The notes beneath the pieces were generated by a model that ran no database searches, had not been told where the DNA came from, and saw only the letters and a program-made list of their open reading frames with translations. 64,000 nt of DNA from Lutibacter sp. (lineage in GTDB: Bacteria; Bacteroidota; Bacteroidia; Flavobacteriales; Flavobacteriaceae): NCBI GenBank assembly GCA_021647265.1, contig JAKIVA010000008.1, positions 7,975 to 71,974 on the forward strand. The letters run 5' to 3'. Numbering within the stretch: position 1 is the stretch's first letter; every line of letters starts with the position of its first letter. Shown here piece after piece: positions 14,796 to 24,218 of this stretch. The translations under genes were made by a program, and so were the position numbers.

Positions 14796-16703
14796 TTATT
14801 TTAGCTCAAATATATTTATTCCTAATGGAGATATTTTAATTTCTGCAGAAAATGGTTTTCCATTCCAAGAGATTTTTTCAATATTTAATACTTTGGAATT
14901 TCTATAACCACTCCCTCCATATTTCTTTTTATTACTAGTGAAAATTTCTTTTAATTTCCCTGATGAAGGCAAGCCTATTCTGTAATTTTTAATTGAATTT
15001 GGTGTGAAATTGCAAACAACAACTAAGTCTTGAGCTTTTATGTATCCTTTTCTTATAAAAGAAATTACGGAGTTTTGAGAATCATCTAAGCTAATCCATT
15101 CAAAACCATCCTTACTAAATCCCTTTTCAAATAATGCAGGATATGTTTTATAAAATTTATTTAAATCTTTAAAATAAGCTAACTGTTTTTTGTGTGGTTC
15201 AAATGCTACTAAATTCCAATCTAAACTATGTTGAAAATTCCATTCATTATATTGTCCAAATTCACTTCCCATAAAATTTAATTTTGTTCCAGGATGTGTA
15301 AACATATAACCATAGAGCAATCTTAAATTGGCAAAACGTTGCCATTCATCACCTGGCATTCTTCCAAGAATAGAATTTTTACCATATACTACTTCGTCAT
15401 GAGATAGTGGTAACATAAAGTTTTCAGAAAAAGCATACGTTAAACTAAATGTAATATCATTTTGGTGGTGGTTTCTATAAATAGCATCTTTTTTTAAATA
15501 GTCTAACGTATCATGCATCCAACCCATCATCCATTTCATGCCAAAACCTAAACCTCCTAAATGAACAGGTTTGGTAACACCTGGAAAAGCTGTTGATTCT
15601 TCTGCAATAGTTTGAACATCTGGAAAAGAGGCATATACTTCTGTATTTAAGTCTTTTAAAAAAGAAATAGCGGCTAGGTTCTCGTTACCTCCATATTCAT
15701 TAGGTTCCCATTCTCCATCTTCACGAGAATAATCTAAATATAACATAGAAGCTACAGCATCTACACGTAATCCGTCAGCATGGTATTGTTCTAACCAAAA
15801 AAGTGCGTTGCTTATTAAAAAGGAACGGACTTCATTTCTTTCATAATTAAATATTAAACTGGTCCAATCTTTATGATATCCTTTTTGTTTATCGGGATGT
15901 TCATAGAGATTTGAGCCATCAAAAAAACCTAGTCCATGAGCGTCTTCAGGAAAGTGTGAAGGAACCCAATCTAGAATAACTCCTATATTATTTTGATGTA
16001 ATTTATCTACCAATAATTTAAATTCTTCGGGATATCCAAAGCGTGCTGTTGGCGCAAAATAACCTGTTAATTGGTATCCCCAAGATGGGTCATAAGGATA
16101 TTCCATAATTGGCATGAACTCTACATGTGTGAAGTTCATTTCTTTAAGATATGCTACCAACTCTTCCGCTAATTCAAAGTAGGATAAAGAACGATTTTCA
16201 TCTATTTTCTTTTTCCATGAACCCAAATGCATTTCATATACTGAATATGGAGCATCTAATGCGTTGTGCTTTTTTCTTTTTTGCATCCATTTTGTATCTT
16301 TCCACGTATAGTCAGATTCCCAAACTATAGAAGCAGTTTTTGGAGGGTGCTCACATCGTCTTGCATAAGGATCTGCTTTTTCAGAAATATACCCGTTGTT
16401 GTTGGAGTGAATTTTATATTTATACGTTGTACCCATTTTAACATGAGGTATAAATCCTTCCCAAATACCCGACGAATCCCATCGAACATTTAACTTGTGT
16501 TCACCTCCGTTCCAATGGTTAAAATCACCAATTACTGAAACTTGATTAGCACTTGGAGCCCAAACTGCAAAATAGGTTCCTTCCACCCCATCAACAGTTA
16601 TTATGTGAGATCCAAATTTTTTATACAACCTAAAATGTTTTCCAGCTTTAAATAAATTAATATCAAAATCTGTAAACAAACTGTAGGTAATTACATTCTT
16701 CAT
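14796..16703 (-). CDS. glgB: 1,4-alpha-glucan (glycogen) branching enzyme
   Basis: The enzyme cuts alpha-1,4 chains and re-attaches them in alpha-1,6 linkage, branching glycogen. The 635-residue protein has an N-terminal CBM48 module (GTYFAVWAPSANQVSVIGDFNHWNG). The GH13 barrel carries VEFMPIMEYPYDPSWGYQ, the nucleophile Asp in DGLRVDAVASMLYLDYSR, the acid/base Glu in TIAEESTAFPG and LPLSHDEVVYGK. The C-terminal beta domain is complete. The start ATG overlaps the glgC stop (ATGA), so the two are translationally coupled. Confidence 0.97.
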   Translation of the reverse strand: MKNVITYSLFTDFDINLFKAGKHFRLYKKFGSHIITVDGVEGTYFAVWAPSANQVSVIGDFNHWNGGEHKLNVRWDSSGIWEGFIPHVKMGTTYKYKIHSNNNGYISEKADPYARRCEHPPKTASIVWESDYTWKDTKWMQKRKKHNALDAPYSVYEMHLGSWKKKIDENRSLSYFELAEELVAYLKEMNFTHVEFMPIMEYPYDPSWGYQLTGYFAPTARFGYPEEFKLLVDKLHQNNIGVILDWVPSHFPEDAHGLGFFDGSNLYEHPDKQKGYHKDWTSLIFNYERNEVRSFLISNALFWLEQYHADGLRVDAVASMLYLDYSREDGEWEPNEYGGNENLAAISFLKDLNTEVYASFPDVQTIAEESTAFPGVTKPVHLGGLGFGMKWMMGWMHDTLDYLKKDAIYRNHHQNDITFSLTYAFSENFMLPLSHDEVVYGKNSILGRMPGDEWQRFANLRLLYGYMFTHPGTKLNFMGSEFGQYNEWNFQHSLDWNLVAFEPHKKQLAYFKDLNKFYKTYPALFEKGFSKDGFEWISLDDSQNSVISFIRKGYIKAQDLVVVCNFTPNSIKNYRIGLPSSGKLKEIFTSNKKKYGGSGYRNSKVLNIEKISWNGKPFSAEIKISPLGINIFELK

Positions 16704-17962
16704 ATTTTAAATCCGTTTGGAATTACGGCTCCTTTCTTAACTACCACTATTCCATCTCTAATTGCATACGTGTCAGTTTCTGTATCACTTAAATGGTTAC
16801 CTCCATTAATTTTTACATCGTCACCAATACAACAATTTTTATCTAAAATTGCATTTTTAATAAAACAACGTGATCCAATGCCCATAGAAATAATATTTTC
16901 ATCTAATATATCTTCTAAAGATTCATAATAATCTGAACCCATCATATAAGTATTTATTACTATTGATTCTACATCAATTCTAGATCTAATACCTATTACT
17001 GAGTGTTCAATTTTTGCTGCATTTATAATACAACCATCTGCCAATACCGTTTTGTCTAGAGCAGTTCCAGAAACTTTTGTTGTTGGTAACATTCTGGCAT
17101 GTGTATAAATTCGTTTTGCTTTGCTGTACAAATCAAATTTCGGAAAATCATCAGTTAGTGACAAATTAGCTTCAAAAAAGGACTCAATATTTCCAATATC
17201 TGTCCAATATCCTTCAAATTGATAACTGATAACTTTATGATCGTTAATTGCTTGCGGTATTATTTCTTTCCCAAAATCATTCGTATCAGGGTTTTCCATC
17301 AATTCAACCAATAAATCTTTATTAAAAATATAAATTCCCATAGAAGCAAGGTAATTTCTACCTTCATTATTCATTTGCTCACTAACTTCAGAAGTCCAAT
17401 CTGGTAATAATTCCTTTGCTGGTTTTTCTATAAATGCAGTAATATCATCTTTTTTATTTGTTTTTAATATTCCAAATGATGTAGCATCTTTTGCATTTAC
17501 AGGAATGGTTGCGATGGATATTTTAGCATTGTTTTTAATATGTTTTTGAAGCATTTCATCATAATCCATTTGGTATAACTGATCTCCTGATAAAATTAAG
17601 GCATAGTCAAAATCATAACGTAAAAAATGGTGCATACTTTGTCTAACAGCATCAGCTGTTCCCTGAAACCATTTACTATTATTAGGAGTTTGTTCAGCAG
17701 CTAAAACATCTACAAAAGCGGAGCTAAAAAAACTAAAATGATAGGTATCTTTAATATGGCGGTTTAGCGAAGCAGAATTAAATTGCGTTAATACAAACAT
17801 TCTTTTAATATCTGCATTGATACAGTTTGAAATAGGAATATCTACCAATCTATATTTACCTGCTATTGGAACTGCTGGTTTTGAACGAGCCTCTGTTAAT
17901 GGATGTAATCTTGAACCTTGCCCACCACCTAATATTATTGCTAAAACATTTTTACCTGCCAT
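16700..17962 (-). CDS. glgC: Glucose-1-phosphate adenylyltransferase
   Basis: The enzyme makes ADP-glucose from ATP and glucose-1-phosphate, the usual control point of bacterial glycogen synthesis. At 420 residues it is full length. The N-terminal nucleotidyltransferase signature is GGGQGSRLHPLTEARSKPAVP, followed by KYRLVDIPISN, and later WFQGTADAVRQS and SGDQLYQMDY. The C-terminus is a left-handed beta-helix with hexapeptide-like repeats (VLADGCIINAAKIEHSVIG, AILDKNCCIGDDVKING). It starts six bases after glgA and overlaps glgB by four, so glgA-glgC-glgB form a tight operon. Confidence 0.97.
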   Translation of the reverse strand: MAGKNVLAIILGGGQGSRLHPLTEARSKPAVPIAGKYRLVDIPISNCINADIKRMFVLTQFNSASLNRHIKDTYHFSFFSSAFVDVLAAEQTPNNSKWFQGTADAVRQSMHHFLRYDFDYALILSGDQLYQMDYDEMLQKHIKNNAKISIATIPVNAKDATSFGILKTNKKDDITAFIEKPAKELLPDWTSEVSEQMNNEGRNYLASMGIYIFNKDLLVELMENPDTNDFGKEIIPQAINDHKVISYQFEGYWTDIGNIESFFEANLSLTDDFPKFDLYSKAKRIYTHARMLPTTKVSGTALDKTVLADGCIINAAKIEHSVIGIRSRIDVESIVINTYMMGSDYYESLEDILDENIISMGIGSRCFIKNAILDKNCCIGDDVKINGGNHLSDTETDTYAIRDGIVVVKKGAVIPNGFKI

Positions 17963-17968
17963 AATTTA

Positions 17969-19375
17969 TTAATTTAAAGATTCATATAATTTAATATATT
18001 CTTTTGCTGAAGCATCCCAAGAATGATTAATGCTCATTATTTGTTTTCTAATTTGTTTATATTTTGGTTGATTTTGGTATAATTTACGTCCTCTTCCTAT
18101 TGCATTTGTAATTTCTGAAATGCTTACTTCATTATGGCAAATTCCAAAACCATTTTCAACTGAAATATCAATAATAGTATCTTTTAACCCTCCAATACTT
18201 CTAACAATTGGTATAGTTCCATAGCGTAGTGCATACATTTGATTTAATCCACAAGGTTCAACACGTGAAGGCATTAATAGAAAATCTGCACCTGCATAAA
18301 TAATATGAGCTAATTTCTCATCGTACCCGATAAATGTATTGTAAGAACCTTCAAACTCATCTTTTAGTTTATGTAGTTCACTTTCAACTTCTTTATTTCC
18401 TGAGCCTAATAATAATATTGAAATTTTATTATCTTTGAGTGCTTGTTTAAAAACTTCTGGAAATAAATCAGCTCCTTTTTCACCAACCAATCTACCTATA
18501 AATGCAAATAAAGGTTTTTTAACATCTAAATTAAATTGCGTACACAACCATTTTTTATTTGCTTTTTGTCCGGATTGAACGGTAGATATTTTATATTTTT
18601 TTACTAAATAAGAATCTGTTGCTGGATTCCAAACCTCAAAATCAATACCATTCAAAATACCAACACACTTAGCACTTTCACTTTTTAACAAACTTTCTAA
18701 ACCATTGGCATCTTCTTTTAATTCTTCCATATAGCTTGGCGAAACTGTTGTAACTCGCCAAGAACATTTTATAGCCGTTGCTAAAGGATTTATAGAGCCT
18801 CCCCAATCTAATAAACCTACATTATCAAAATTAAATGCAGGAATTAAACCTACTTTGTCATGTGAAAACCAACCTTGGTATTGTGCATTATGAATTGTTA
18901 ATACTGTAGGAATATTTGATAACTCCTCATATTTAAAGCACTGTGTCATCATAAAAGCAGTTAGTCCTGTATGGTAATCGTGACAATGTACTGTAGATGG
19001 TTTCTCTTTCCAAGTTAGCATCCAATTTAATACCGCAATTTGAAAAGCTAAAAAACGTTCTGTATCCTCTTCAGAATATACAAACTCTTTGAATAATAAT
19101 TCAGGAATATCGACCAAGAATAAATCATATCCTAAGTTATTATTTTTAAGTGTAAGAATTCTAAAGTTAAAAATAGTATCTCCTAAAATTAATTTAGACT
19201 CGTAAATTGAAGAAAAGTTATTTTTCCTAGTGAAATCATTATCATAAAAAGGCATAATTACTTGAGAAGTAACACCTCTGTCATTCTGGTATTTTGGAAG
19301 AGCACCAACCACATCTGCTAATCCTCCCACTTTAGCAATTGGGTAACATTCAGCACTAATATGTAGTATTTCCAT
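17969..19375 (-). CDS. glgA: Glycogen synthase (ADP-glucose type, GT5)
   Basis: The enzyme extends alpha-1,4-glucan from ADP-glucose. The 468-residue protein begins with the GT5 signature SAECYPIAKVGGLADVVGALP, whose KxGGL binds ADP-glucose. It carries HCHDYHTG and TIHNAQYQGWF in the N-terminal Rossmann domain, and FIGRLVGEKGADLF, LLMPSRVEPCGLNQMYALRYGTIPIVRSIGGLKDT in the C-terminal one. It is the first gene of the glgACB operon. A LacI-type palindrome lies about 60 bases upstream, and the aconitase terminator separates it from acn. Confidence 0.97.
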   Translation of the reverse strand: MEILHISAECYPIAKVGGLADVVGALPKYQNDRGVTSQVIMPFYDNDFTRKNNFSSIYESKLILGDTIFNFRILTLKNNNLGYDLFLVDIPELLFKEFVYSEEDTERFLAFQIAVLNWMLTWKEKPSTVHCHDYHTGLTAFMMTQCFKYEELSNIPTVLTIHNAQYQGWFSHDKVGLIPAFNFDNVGLLDWGGSINPLATAIKCSWRVTTVSPSYMEELKEDANGLESLLKSESAKCVGILNGIDFEVWNPATDSYLVKKYKISTVQSGQKANKKWLCTQFNLDVKKPLFAFIGRLVGEKGADLFPEVFKQALKDNKISILLLGSGNKEVESELHKLKDEFEGSYNTFIGYDEKLAHIIYAGADFLLMPSRVEPCGLNQMYALRYGTIPIVRSIGGLKDTIIDISVENGFGICHNEVSISEITNAIGRGRKLYQNQPKYKQIRKQIMSINHSWDASAKEYIKLYESLN

Positions 19376-19434
19376 AGGATGAAAATTTAGTGAAATTTAC
19401 AAAAAAAATAGCTAGTCATGTTATATTATCTACG

Positions 19435-19444
19435 AAAACGTTTT
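19435..19444. promoter_or_regulatory. LacI-type operator candidate upstream of glgA
   Basis: AAAACGTTTT is a perfect palindrome with a central CG, the typical core of operators for LacI-family sugar regulators. It lies 60 bases before the glgA start, between that start and the acn terminator, where it could control the glg operon. No LacI-family gene is in the window. Confidence 0.4.
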
Positions 19445-19497
19445 ATGTTTAATTCTTATATCTAAAAAATTAAAATCCCCTAAATATTTACACAAAA

Positions 19498-19522
19498 AAA
19501 GAGGAGTATAAAAACTCCTCTT
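19498..19522 (-). terminator. Intrinsic terminator of the aconitase gene
   Basis: AAAGAGGAGT (19498-19507) pairs perfectly with ACTCCTCTTT (19513-19522), and on the minus strand the stem continues into a T-run. It lies 33 bases past the acn stop codon. Confidence 0.85.
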
Positions 19523-19554
19523 TAATAATTATTTTAATTGTACTACTTATTTCT

Positions 19555-21816
19555 TTAAGTATTTTGCTTTTTAATCAAATTTAAAGCGGAACCTTCTTTG
19601 TACCATTCTATTTGACCAGCATTGTAAGTATGATTTAACTTAATAATATCTTTGCTTCCATCTGTATGTACAATTTCTAAAGTCAATTGTTTTCCTGGTG
19701 CAAATTCATTTAAATCTAAAAAGTTAAAAGTATCATCTTCTTTAATTAAATCATAATCCGATTCATTAGCAAATGTTAATCCTAACATTCCTTGCTTTTT
19801 TAAATTGGTTTCATGAATACGAGCAAATGATTTAACAATAACCGCAGCAACACCTAAATGACGTGGCTCCATGGCTGCATGCTCTCTAGATGAACCTTCT
19901 CCATAATTATGGTCTCCAACTACAATAGATTTAATACCGGCAGCTTTATAAGCTCTAGCAACGTCAGGAACATGACCATACTCTCCTGTTAACTGATTTT
20001 TAACTTTATTTGTTTCTTTATTAAAAGCATTTATTGCTCCAATAAGCATGTTATTAGAGATGTTATCTAAATGTCCTCTGTATCTCAACCAAGGTCCAGC
20101 CATAGAAATATGATCTGTAGTACACTTACCGTAGGCTTTAATCAACAATTTAGCACCTTTAATGTCACTTCCTAACGGAGTAAATGGAGTTAACAACTGT
20201 AATCGTTTAGAATCAGGAGCAACAGTAATATCAATATTTGAACCATCTTTAATAGGAGGCACATATCCTGGGTCATCTACTTCAAATCCTTTTGGTGGTA
20301 ATTCAAAACCTGTTGGCTCATCTAATAAAACCTCTTCTCCATTTTGATTTATTAATTTATCCGTCAGTGGATTGAAATCTAATCGTCCAGCAATTGCTAC
20401 TGCAGCGACTATAGATGGTGAGGCTACAAAAGCATGTGTATTAGGGTTTCCATCTGCTCTTTTTGAAAAGTTACGATTAAAAGAGTGAACTATGGTATTT
20501 TTTTCTTGTTTATCAGCTCCTTCTCTAGCCCATTGTCCAATACAAGGGCCACAGGCATTGGTAAAAATTTTGGCATCCAAATCTTCAAATATTTTTAATA
20601 ATCCATCACGTTCAGCAGTATATCTAACCTGTTCTGAACCGGGATTGATACCAAACTCTGCTTTTGCAACTAATTTTTTATCAATAGCTTGTTTAGCAAT
20701 TGAGGCAGCTCTTGACAAATCTTCATAAGAAGAGTTGGTACAAGAACCTATCAAGCCCCACTCTACTTTTAACGGCCATCCATTCTTAGTTGCTTTTTCA
20801 GTCATTTTACCAACTTCTGTTGTTAAGTCTGGTGTAAAAGGACCATTTAAATGTGGTTTTAAGTCTGATAAATTAATTTCTATTACTTGATCAAAATACT
20901 GCTCAGGGTTTTCATAAACTTCTGCATCACCTGTTAAATAAGAAGCTATTTTATTTGCTTCATCAGCAACATCATTACGGTTTGTAGCTCTTAAATAGCG
21001 TTCCATAGATTCATCATAACCAAAAGTTGAAGTAGTAGCTCCTATTTCAGCTCCCATGTTACAAATTGTACCTTTACCTGTTGCAGAAATAGATTTTGCT
21101 CCTTCTCCAAAGTATTCAACAATGCAGCCTGTACCTCCTTTAGCAGTTAAAATACCAGCTACTTTTAGAATTACATCTTTTGGCGCACTCCAACCTGAAA
21201 GTTTTCCTGTTAATTTTACACCTATCATTTTTGGGAATTTTAATTCCCAAGGCATTCCAGCCATCACATCTACTGCATCAGCACCACCAACACCAATGGC
21301 AACCATACCTAAACCACCAGCATTAACCGTATGAGAGTCTGTACCAATCATCATTCCTCCAGGAAATGCATAATTCTCTAGTACCACTTGATGTATAATT
21401 CCTGCTCCTGGTTTCCAAAACCCGATACCATATTTGTTTGATACAGAAGCTAAAAAGTTAAACACTTCACTACTATTATTTAATGCAGTTTGTAAATCTT
21501 TATCTGCTCCTATTTTTGCTTGAATTAAGTGATCACAATGTACAGTTGTAGGCACTGCAACTTTATTTTTTCCTGCCTGCATAAACTGCAACAAAGCCAT
21601 TTGTGCAGTTGCATCTTGACAAGCAATTCTATCTGGAGCAAAATCAACATAATCTTTACCTCTTTTAAAGGCAATATTTGTAGTACCATCCCAAAGATGA
21701 TTGTATAATATTTTTTCAGCCAATGTTAAGGGTTTATTAACTACTGTTCTTGCAGAATCAACTCTCTCAGCCATGCGATTATACACACCTTTAATCATTT
21801 CAATATCAAAAGCCAT
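19555..21816 (-). CDS. acn: Aconitate hydratase (mitochondrial-type aconitase)
   Basis: The enzyme isomerises citrate to isocitrate in the TCA cycle. The 753-residue protein has the three iron-sulfur ligand Cys in IGSCTNSSYEDL and ACGPCIGQW. Other signatures are DSHTVNAGGLGMVAIGVGGADAVD in the N-terminal domains and the swivel-domain segments YGKCTTDHISMAGPW and GDHNYGEGSSREHAAMEPRHLG with the catalytic Ser. The layout is closer to the mitochondrial/AcnA-like enzyme than to AcnB. It has its own terminator and no apparent operon partner; rnpB lies upstream on the same strand, about 180 bases away. Confidence 0.96.
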   Translation of the reverse strand: MAFDIEMIKGVYNRMAERVDSARTVVNKPLTLAEKILYNHLWDGTTNIAFKRGKDYVDFAPDRIACQDATAQMALLQFMQAGKNKVAVPTTVHCDHLIQAKIGADKDLQTALNNSSEVFNFLASVSNKYGIGFWKPGAGIIHQVVLENYAFPGGMMIGTDSHTVNAGGLGMVAIGVGGADAVDVMAGMPWELKFPKMIGVKLTGKLSGWSAPKDVILKVAGILTAKGGTGCIVEYFGEGAKSISATGKGTICNMGAEIGATTSTFGYDESMERYLRATNRNDVADEANKIASYLTGDAEVYENPEQYFDQVIEINLSDLKPHLNGPFTPDLTTEVGKMTEKATKNGWPLKVEWGLIGSCTNSSYEDLSRAASIAKQAIDKKLVAKAEFGINPGSEQVRYTAERDGLLKIFEDLDAKIFTNACGPCIGQWAREGADKQEKNTIVHSFNRNFSKRADGNPNTHAFVASPSIVAAVAIAGRLDFNPLTDKLINQNGEEVLLDEPTGFELPPKGFEVDDPGYVPPIKDGSNIDITVAPDSKRLQLLTPFTPLGSDIKGAKLLIKAYGKCTTDHISMAGPWLRYRGHLDNISNNMLIGAINAFNKETNKVKNQLTGEYGHVPDVARAYKAAGIKSIVVGDHNYGEGSSREHAAMEPRHLGVAAVIVKSFARIHETNLKKQGMLGLTFANESDYDLIKEDDTFNFLDLNEFAPGKQLTLEIVHTDGSKDIIKLNHTYNAGQIEWYKEGSALNLIKKQNT

Positions 21817-21950
21817 ATCTATTTTTATTTAATTATTTTATTACGCGAAGTTACAAAAAATGATGTTTCAAATTGTAAAATTATCAATATCTATCTTATT
21901 TTTATAGATATAAATATAAATAAGAGCTATTTTTTTTAAAAATACAAATT

Positions 21951-21976
21951 AACAGGAATAAATTACCCTGTTTTTT
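21951..21976 (-). terminator. Hairpin downstream of rnpB, possible terminator
   Basis: AACAGG (21951-21956) pairs with CCTGTT (21967-21972). On the minus strand it follows the 3' end of rnpB by about 18 bases, but the T-rich tail there is interrupted. On the plus strand the tail is cleaner, although no plus-strand gene lies upstream. Confidence 0.35.
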
Positions 21977-21993
21977 AAGAATTTAATAAAATT

Positions 21994-22288
21994 AAGTAGG
22001 TCTGTAAGCCGGATTTTGTACTTAAAAAGTTCTTATCATTTATCTAGGCTATAAATTACTCTATAGCTCAAGCTGCCTACCCCTTGAAATAGAGCGAGTA
22101 ACTCTAAAATTTCAATATACGTGGCATTTCACCGCATAGAGTTTACCTGGTTTCACTACAGCCGAACTGTACTTGCTTTCTGTTGCACTTGTCCTCAACT
22201 TACGCTGGACGGATGTTATCCGCTATGCTACTCTTTGGTGTCCGGACTTTCCTCTACATTTAAAATGGAGCGATAAGACGACCTACTT
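21994..22288 (-). ncRNA. rnpB: RNase P RNA, bacterial type A
   Basis: The catalytic RNA of RNase P trims 5' leaders from pre-tRNA. On the minus strand the ends AAGTAGGTC and GACCTACTT pair as helix P1. The conserved core is present in order: GAGGAAAGTCCGGACACC near the 5' end, ACAGAAA, GGTGAAA in the middle, and ATCCGGCTTACAGACC near the 3' end. The length of about 295 bases is at the short end for type A RNAs. The ends are set by P1 pairing and could be off by a few bases. Confidence 0.95.
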
Positions 22289-22320
22289 AATTTTTGCAAA
22301 AGTACGCTAAAAATCGTGTA

Positions 22321-22349
22321 AAAAAAAACCCACTCACAGTATGAGTGGG
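22321..22349 (-). terminator. Intrinsic terminator of the grpE-dnaJ operon
   Basis: CCCACTCA and TGAGTGGG form a perfect 8-base stem with a five-base loop. On the minus strand it is followed by a run of eight Ts. It lies about 100 bases past the dnaJ stop. Confidence 0.85.
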
Positions 22350-22452
22350 AAAATTGCTATGAAAAAGAAAAAGTGTTATTAGATATTTCACTAATAAACT
22401 TTGTCAAATATATTTATTTATTTTTTAAATAAATAATTTTTTTTATTTTTTT

Positions 22453-23574
22453 TTATGAAAACATATCTTTTACTTTTTCAAAAAAAGATTTATCAAATTT
22501 TGAAGGGTTAGGTTCAAAATTATCATCATTTTTCATTTTTTCAAAAAATGTTTTTTGCTCTTTCGAAAGGTTTTGAGGCGTCCAAACATTTGTATGTATC
22601 AATAAGTCACCTGTACCGTAGTGGTCTATACTTGGCAAACCTTTACCTCTTAATCTTAGTATTTTTCCAGACTGAGTACCTGGTTCAATTTTTATTTTAA
22701 CTTTTCCTGAAACTGTATCAATATGCTTACTAGTACCTAAAACGGCTTCAGATAAATTGATATATAAATCAAAATGTAAATTTGTTCCTTCTCGTTTTAA
22801 AGTCTCATGTTTAATTTCTTCAATAACTACTATTAAATCTCCATCAATTGAATTATTTCCTGGTGCTGCGTTTCCTTTTCCATTTACTTTTAATTGCACA
22901 CCTTCAGTAACACCTGGTGGAATTTTTATAGAAACTGTTTCTTCTTTAAATTCTAATCCACTACTATCTGCTCCTTTAGGTTTATTATCCAAAATTTCAC
23001 CTGTTCCATGACAGGTAGGACAGGTAGTTGCTGTTTGCATACGGCCTAAAATAGTATTTGTAACACGCATTACTTGACCTGCGCCATTACAACTTGAACA
23101 GGTTTTAAATGTTACTCCTGAAGCTTTTACTTTTCTACGAACTTTTACTTTTTTCTCAACCCCTTTTGCAATTTCTTCTAAAGTTAACTTTACTCTAATT
23201 CTTAAATTACTTCCTTTTACACGAGCCCTTCCTCTTGAACGTCCTCCAAAACCACTACCTCCAAATGCTCCCCCAAAAATATCTCCAAACTGACTAAAGA
23301 TATCTTCCATATTCATTCCTTCACCAAAGCCACCGGCTCCGGCTCCTCCATTTTCAAAAGCTGCGTGACCAAAGCGATCATATTTAGCTCTTTTGTTTTC
23401 ATCACTTAAAACTTCGTAAGCCTCAGCTGCCTGTTTAAATTTTTCTTCAGCTTCTTTATCTCCAGGATTTTTATCTGGATGATATTTTAATGCCTTTTTT
23501 CTATAAGCTTTCTTTATTTCTGCCTGTGATGCAGTTTTTGTAATACGTAAAACTTCGTAATAATCTATCTTCAT
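22453..23574 (-). CDS. dnaJ: Chaperone DnaJ with a reduced zinc-finger region
   Basis: DnaJ stimulates the ATPase of DnaK and delivers unfolded clients. The 373-residue protein has an N-terminal J domain with HPD at residues 32-34, a Gly/Phe-rich linker (about 70-115), a central Cys region, C-terminal substrate-binding domains and a short dimerisation tail. Classical DnaJ has four CxxCxGxG repeats binding two zincs; here only two are present (CSSCNGAG at 159-166 and CPTCHGTG at 185-192), enough for one zinc centre. It follows grpE by 11 bases on the same strand, the usual heat-shock pair, and ends in a strong terminator. dnaK is not in the window. Confidence 0.96.
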   Translation of the reverse strand: MKIDYYEVLRITKTASQAEIKKAYRKKALKYHPDKNPGDKEAEEKFKQAAEAYEVLSDENKRAKYDRFGHAAFENGGAGAGGFGEGMNMEDIFSQFGDIFGGAFGGSGFGGRSRGRARVKGSNLRIRVKLTLEEIAKGVEKKVKVRRKVKASGVTFKTCSSCNGAGQVMRVTNTILGRMQTATTCPTCHGTGEILDNKPKGADSSGLEFKEETVSIKIPPGVTEGVQLKVNGKGNAAPGNNSIDGDLIVVIEEIKHETLKREGTNLHFDLYINLSEAVLGTSKHIDTVSGKVKIKIEPGTQSGKILRLRGKGLPSIDHYGTGDLLIHTNVWTPQNLSKEQKTFFEKMKNDDNFEPNPSKFDKSFFEKVKDMFS

Positions 23575-23585
23575 ACTTGCTTTAA

Positions 23586-24104
23586 TTATTGACCAACTAT
23601 TACTTTTGGATATCTAATTATTTTATCTCCTAGTTTGTAGCCTTGTTCTATAACATCAATGATTTTTCCTTTTAAATCTTCTGAAGGTGCAGGTAATTGA
23701 GTAATTGCCTCATGTAGCTCTACATCAAAAACATCCCCTTTTTTTACTTTAATTGGGCTCAGTCCTTTTTGAAGTAAAAGATTAAATAGTTTGTTGTTAA
23801 TTAATTCCATTCCTTTTAAAAGTTCTTTATCCTTCACTTTTTTAATTTCAGCTAAACCTCTTTCAAAATCATCTAAAATTGGCAGAAGAGTAGTCATTAA
23901 ATCCTCATTGGCAGTTTTAAATAATTCTACTCGCTCTTTTGATGTTCGTTTTTTATAATTTTCAAATTCAGCAAACAAACGTAAAAACTTGTCTTTTTCT
24001 TTCGCTACTTCTTCTTGTAATTGCTCTTCAATGCTAATTTCTTGAGTTTTTTGCTCCTTACTCCCTTTATCTTTTTCTTCTGTATTACCTTTCTTTTTAC
24101 TCAT
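23586..24104 (-). CDS. grpE: Nucleotide exchange factor GrpE
   Basis: GrpE releases ADP from DnaK to reset the chaperone cycle. The 172-residue protein has a charged disordered N-terminus (KKKGNTEEKDKGSKEQKTQE), a long coiled-coil helix (about residues 28-90, including KFLRLFAEFENYKKRTSKER) and a small C-terminal beta domain with VFDVELHEAI and IIDVIEQGYKLGDKIIRYPKVIV. It is first in the grpE-dnaJ operon, directly behind a good flavobacterial promoter. No CIRCE-type repeat is visible upstream. Confidence 0.96.
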   Translation of the reverse strand: MSKKKGNTEEKDKGSKEQKTQEISIEEQLQEEVAKEKDKFLRLFAEFENYKKRTSKERVELFKTANEDLMTTLLPILDDFERGLAEIKKVKDKELLKGMELINNKLFNLLLQKGLSPIKVKKGDVFDVELHEAITQLPAPSEDLKGKIIDVIEQGYKLGDKIIRYPKVIVGQ

Positions 24105-24141
24105 AATTTTTAACTTAAAAATTCTCTCAATTCAACGTTCA

Positions 24142-24173
24142 CAAAAATATTGCCATTTTTAAAATTATGCCAA
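24142..24173 (-). promoter_or_regulatory. Promoter of the grpE-dnaJ operon
   Basis: On the minus strand TTG (24173-24171) is followed after 21 bases by TATTTTTG (24149-24142), matching the flavobacterial -33/-7 pattern TTG-N17-23-TAnnTTTG. It lies about 40 bases ahead of the grpE start and just after the murA terminator. Confidence 0.55.
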
Positions 24174-24188
24174 TATGACATTTATAAA

Positions 24189-24211
24189 AAATCCTGCACT
24201 TAGCAGGATTT
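24189..24211 (-). terminator. Intrinsic terminator of murA
   Basis: AAATCCTGC (24189-24197) pairs perfectly with GCAGGATTT (24203-24211) around a five-base loop. The minus-strand transcript then runs into Ts. The hairpin begins eight bases past the murA stop. Confidence 0.85.
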
Positions 24212-24218
24212 ATAATTT

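Noticed and set aside
21056..21334. Plus-strand 92-codon frame inside the aconitase gene
   Set aside because: It is antisense to conserved aconitase motifs, Pro-rich as expected for a complementary frame, and has no independent support.
24104..24180. CIRCE or sigma-32-type heat-shock element before grpE
   Set aside because: No TTAGCACTC-type inverted repeat is present; the region instead fits the ordinary flavobacterial -33/-7 pattern.
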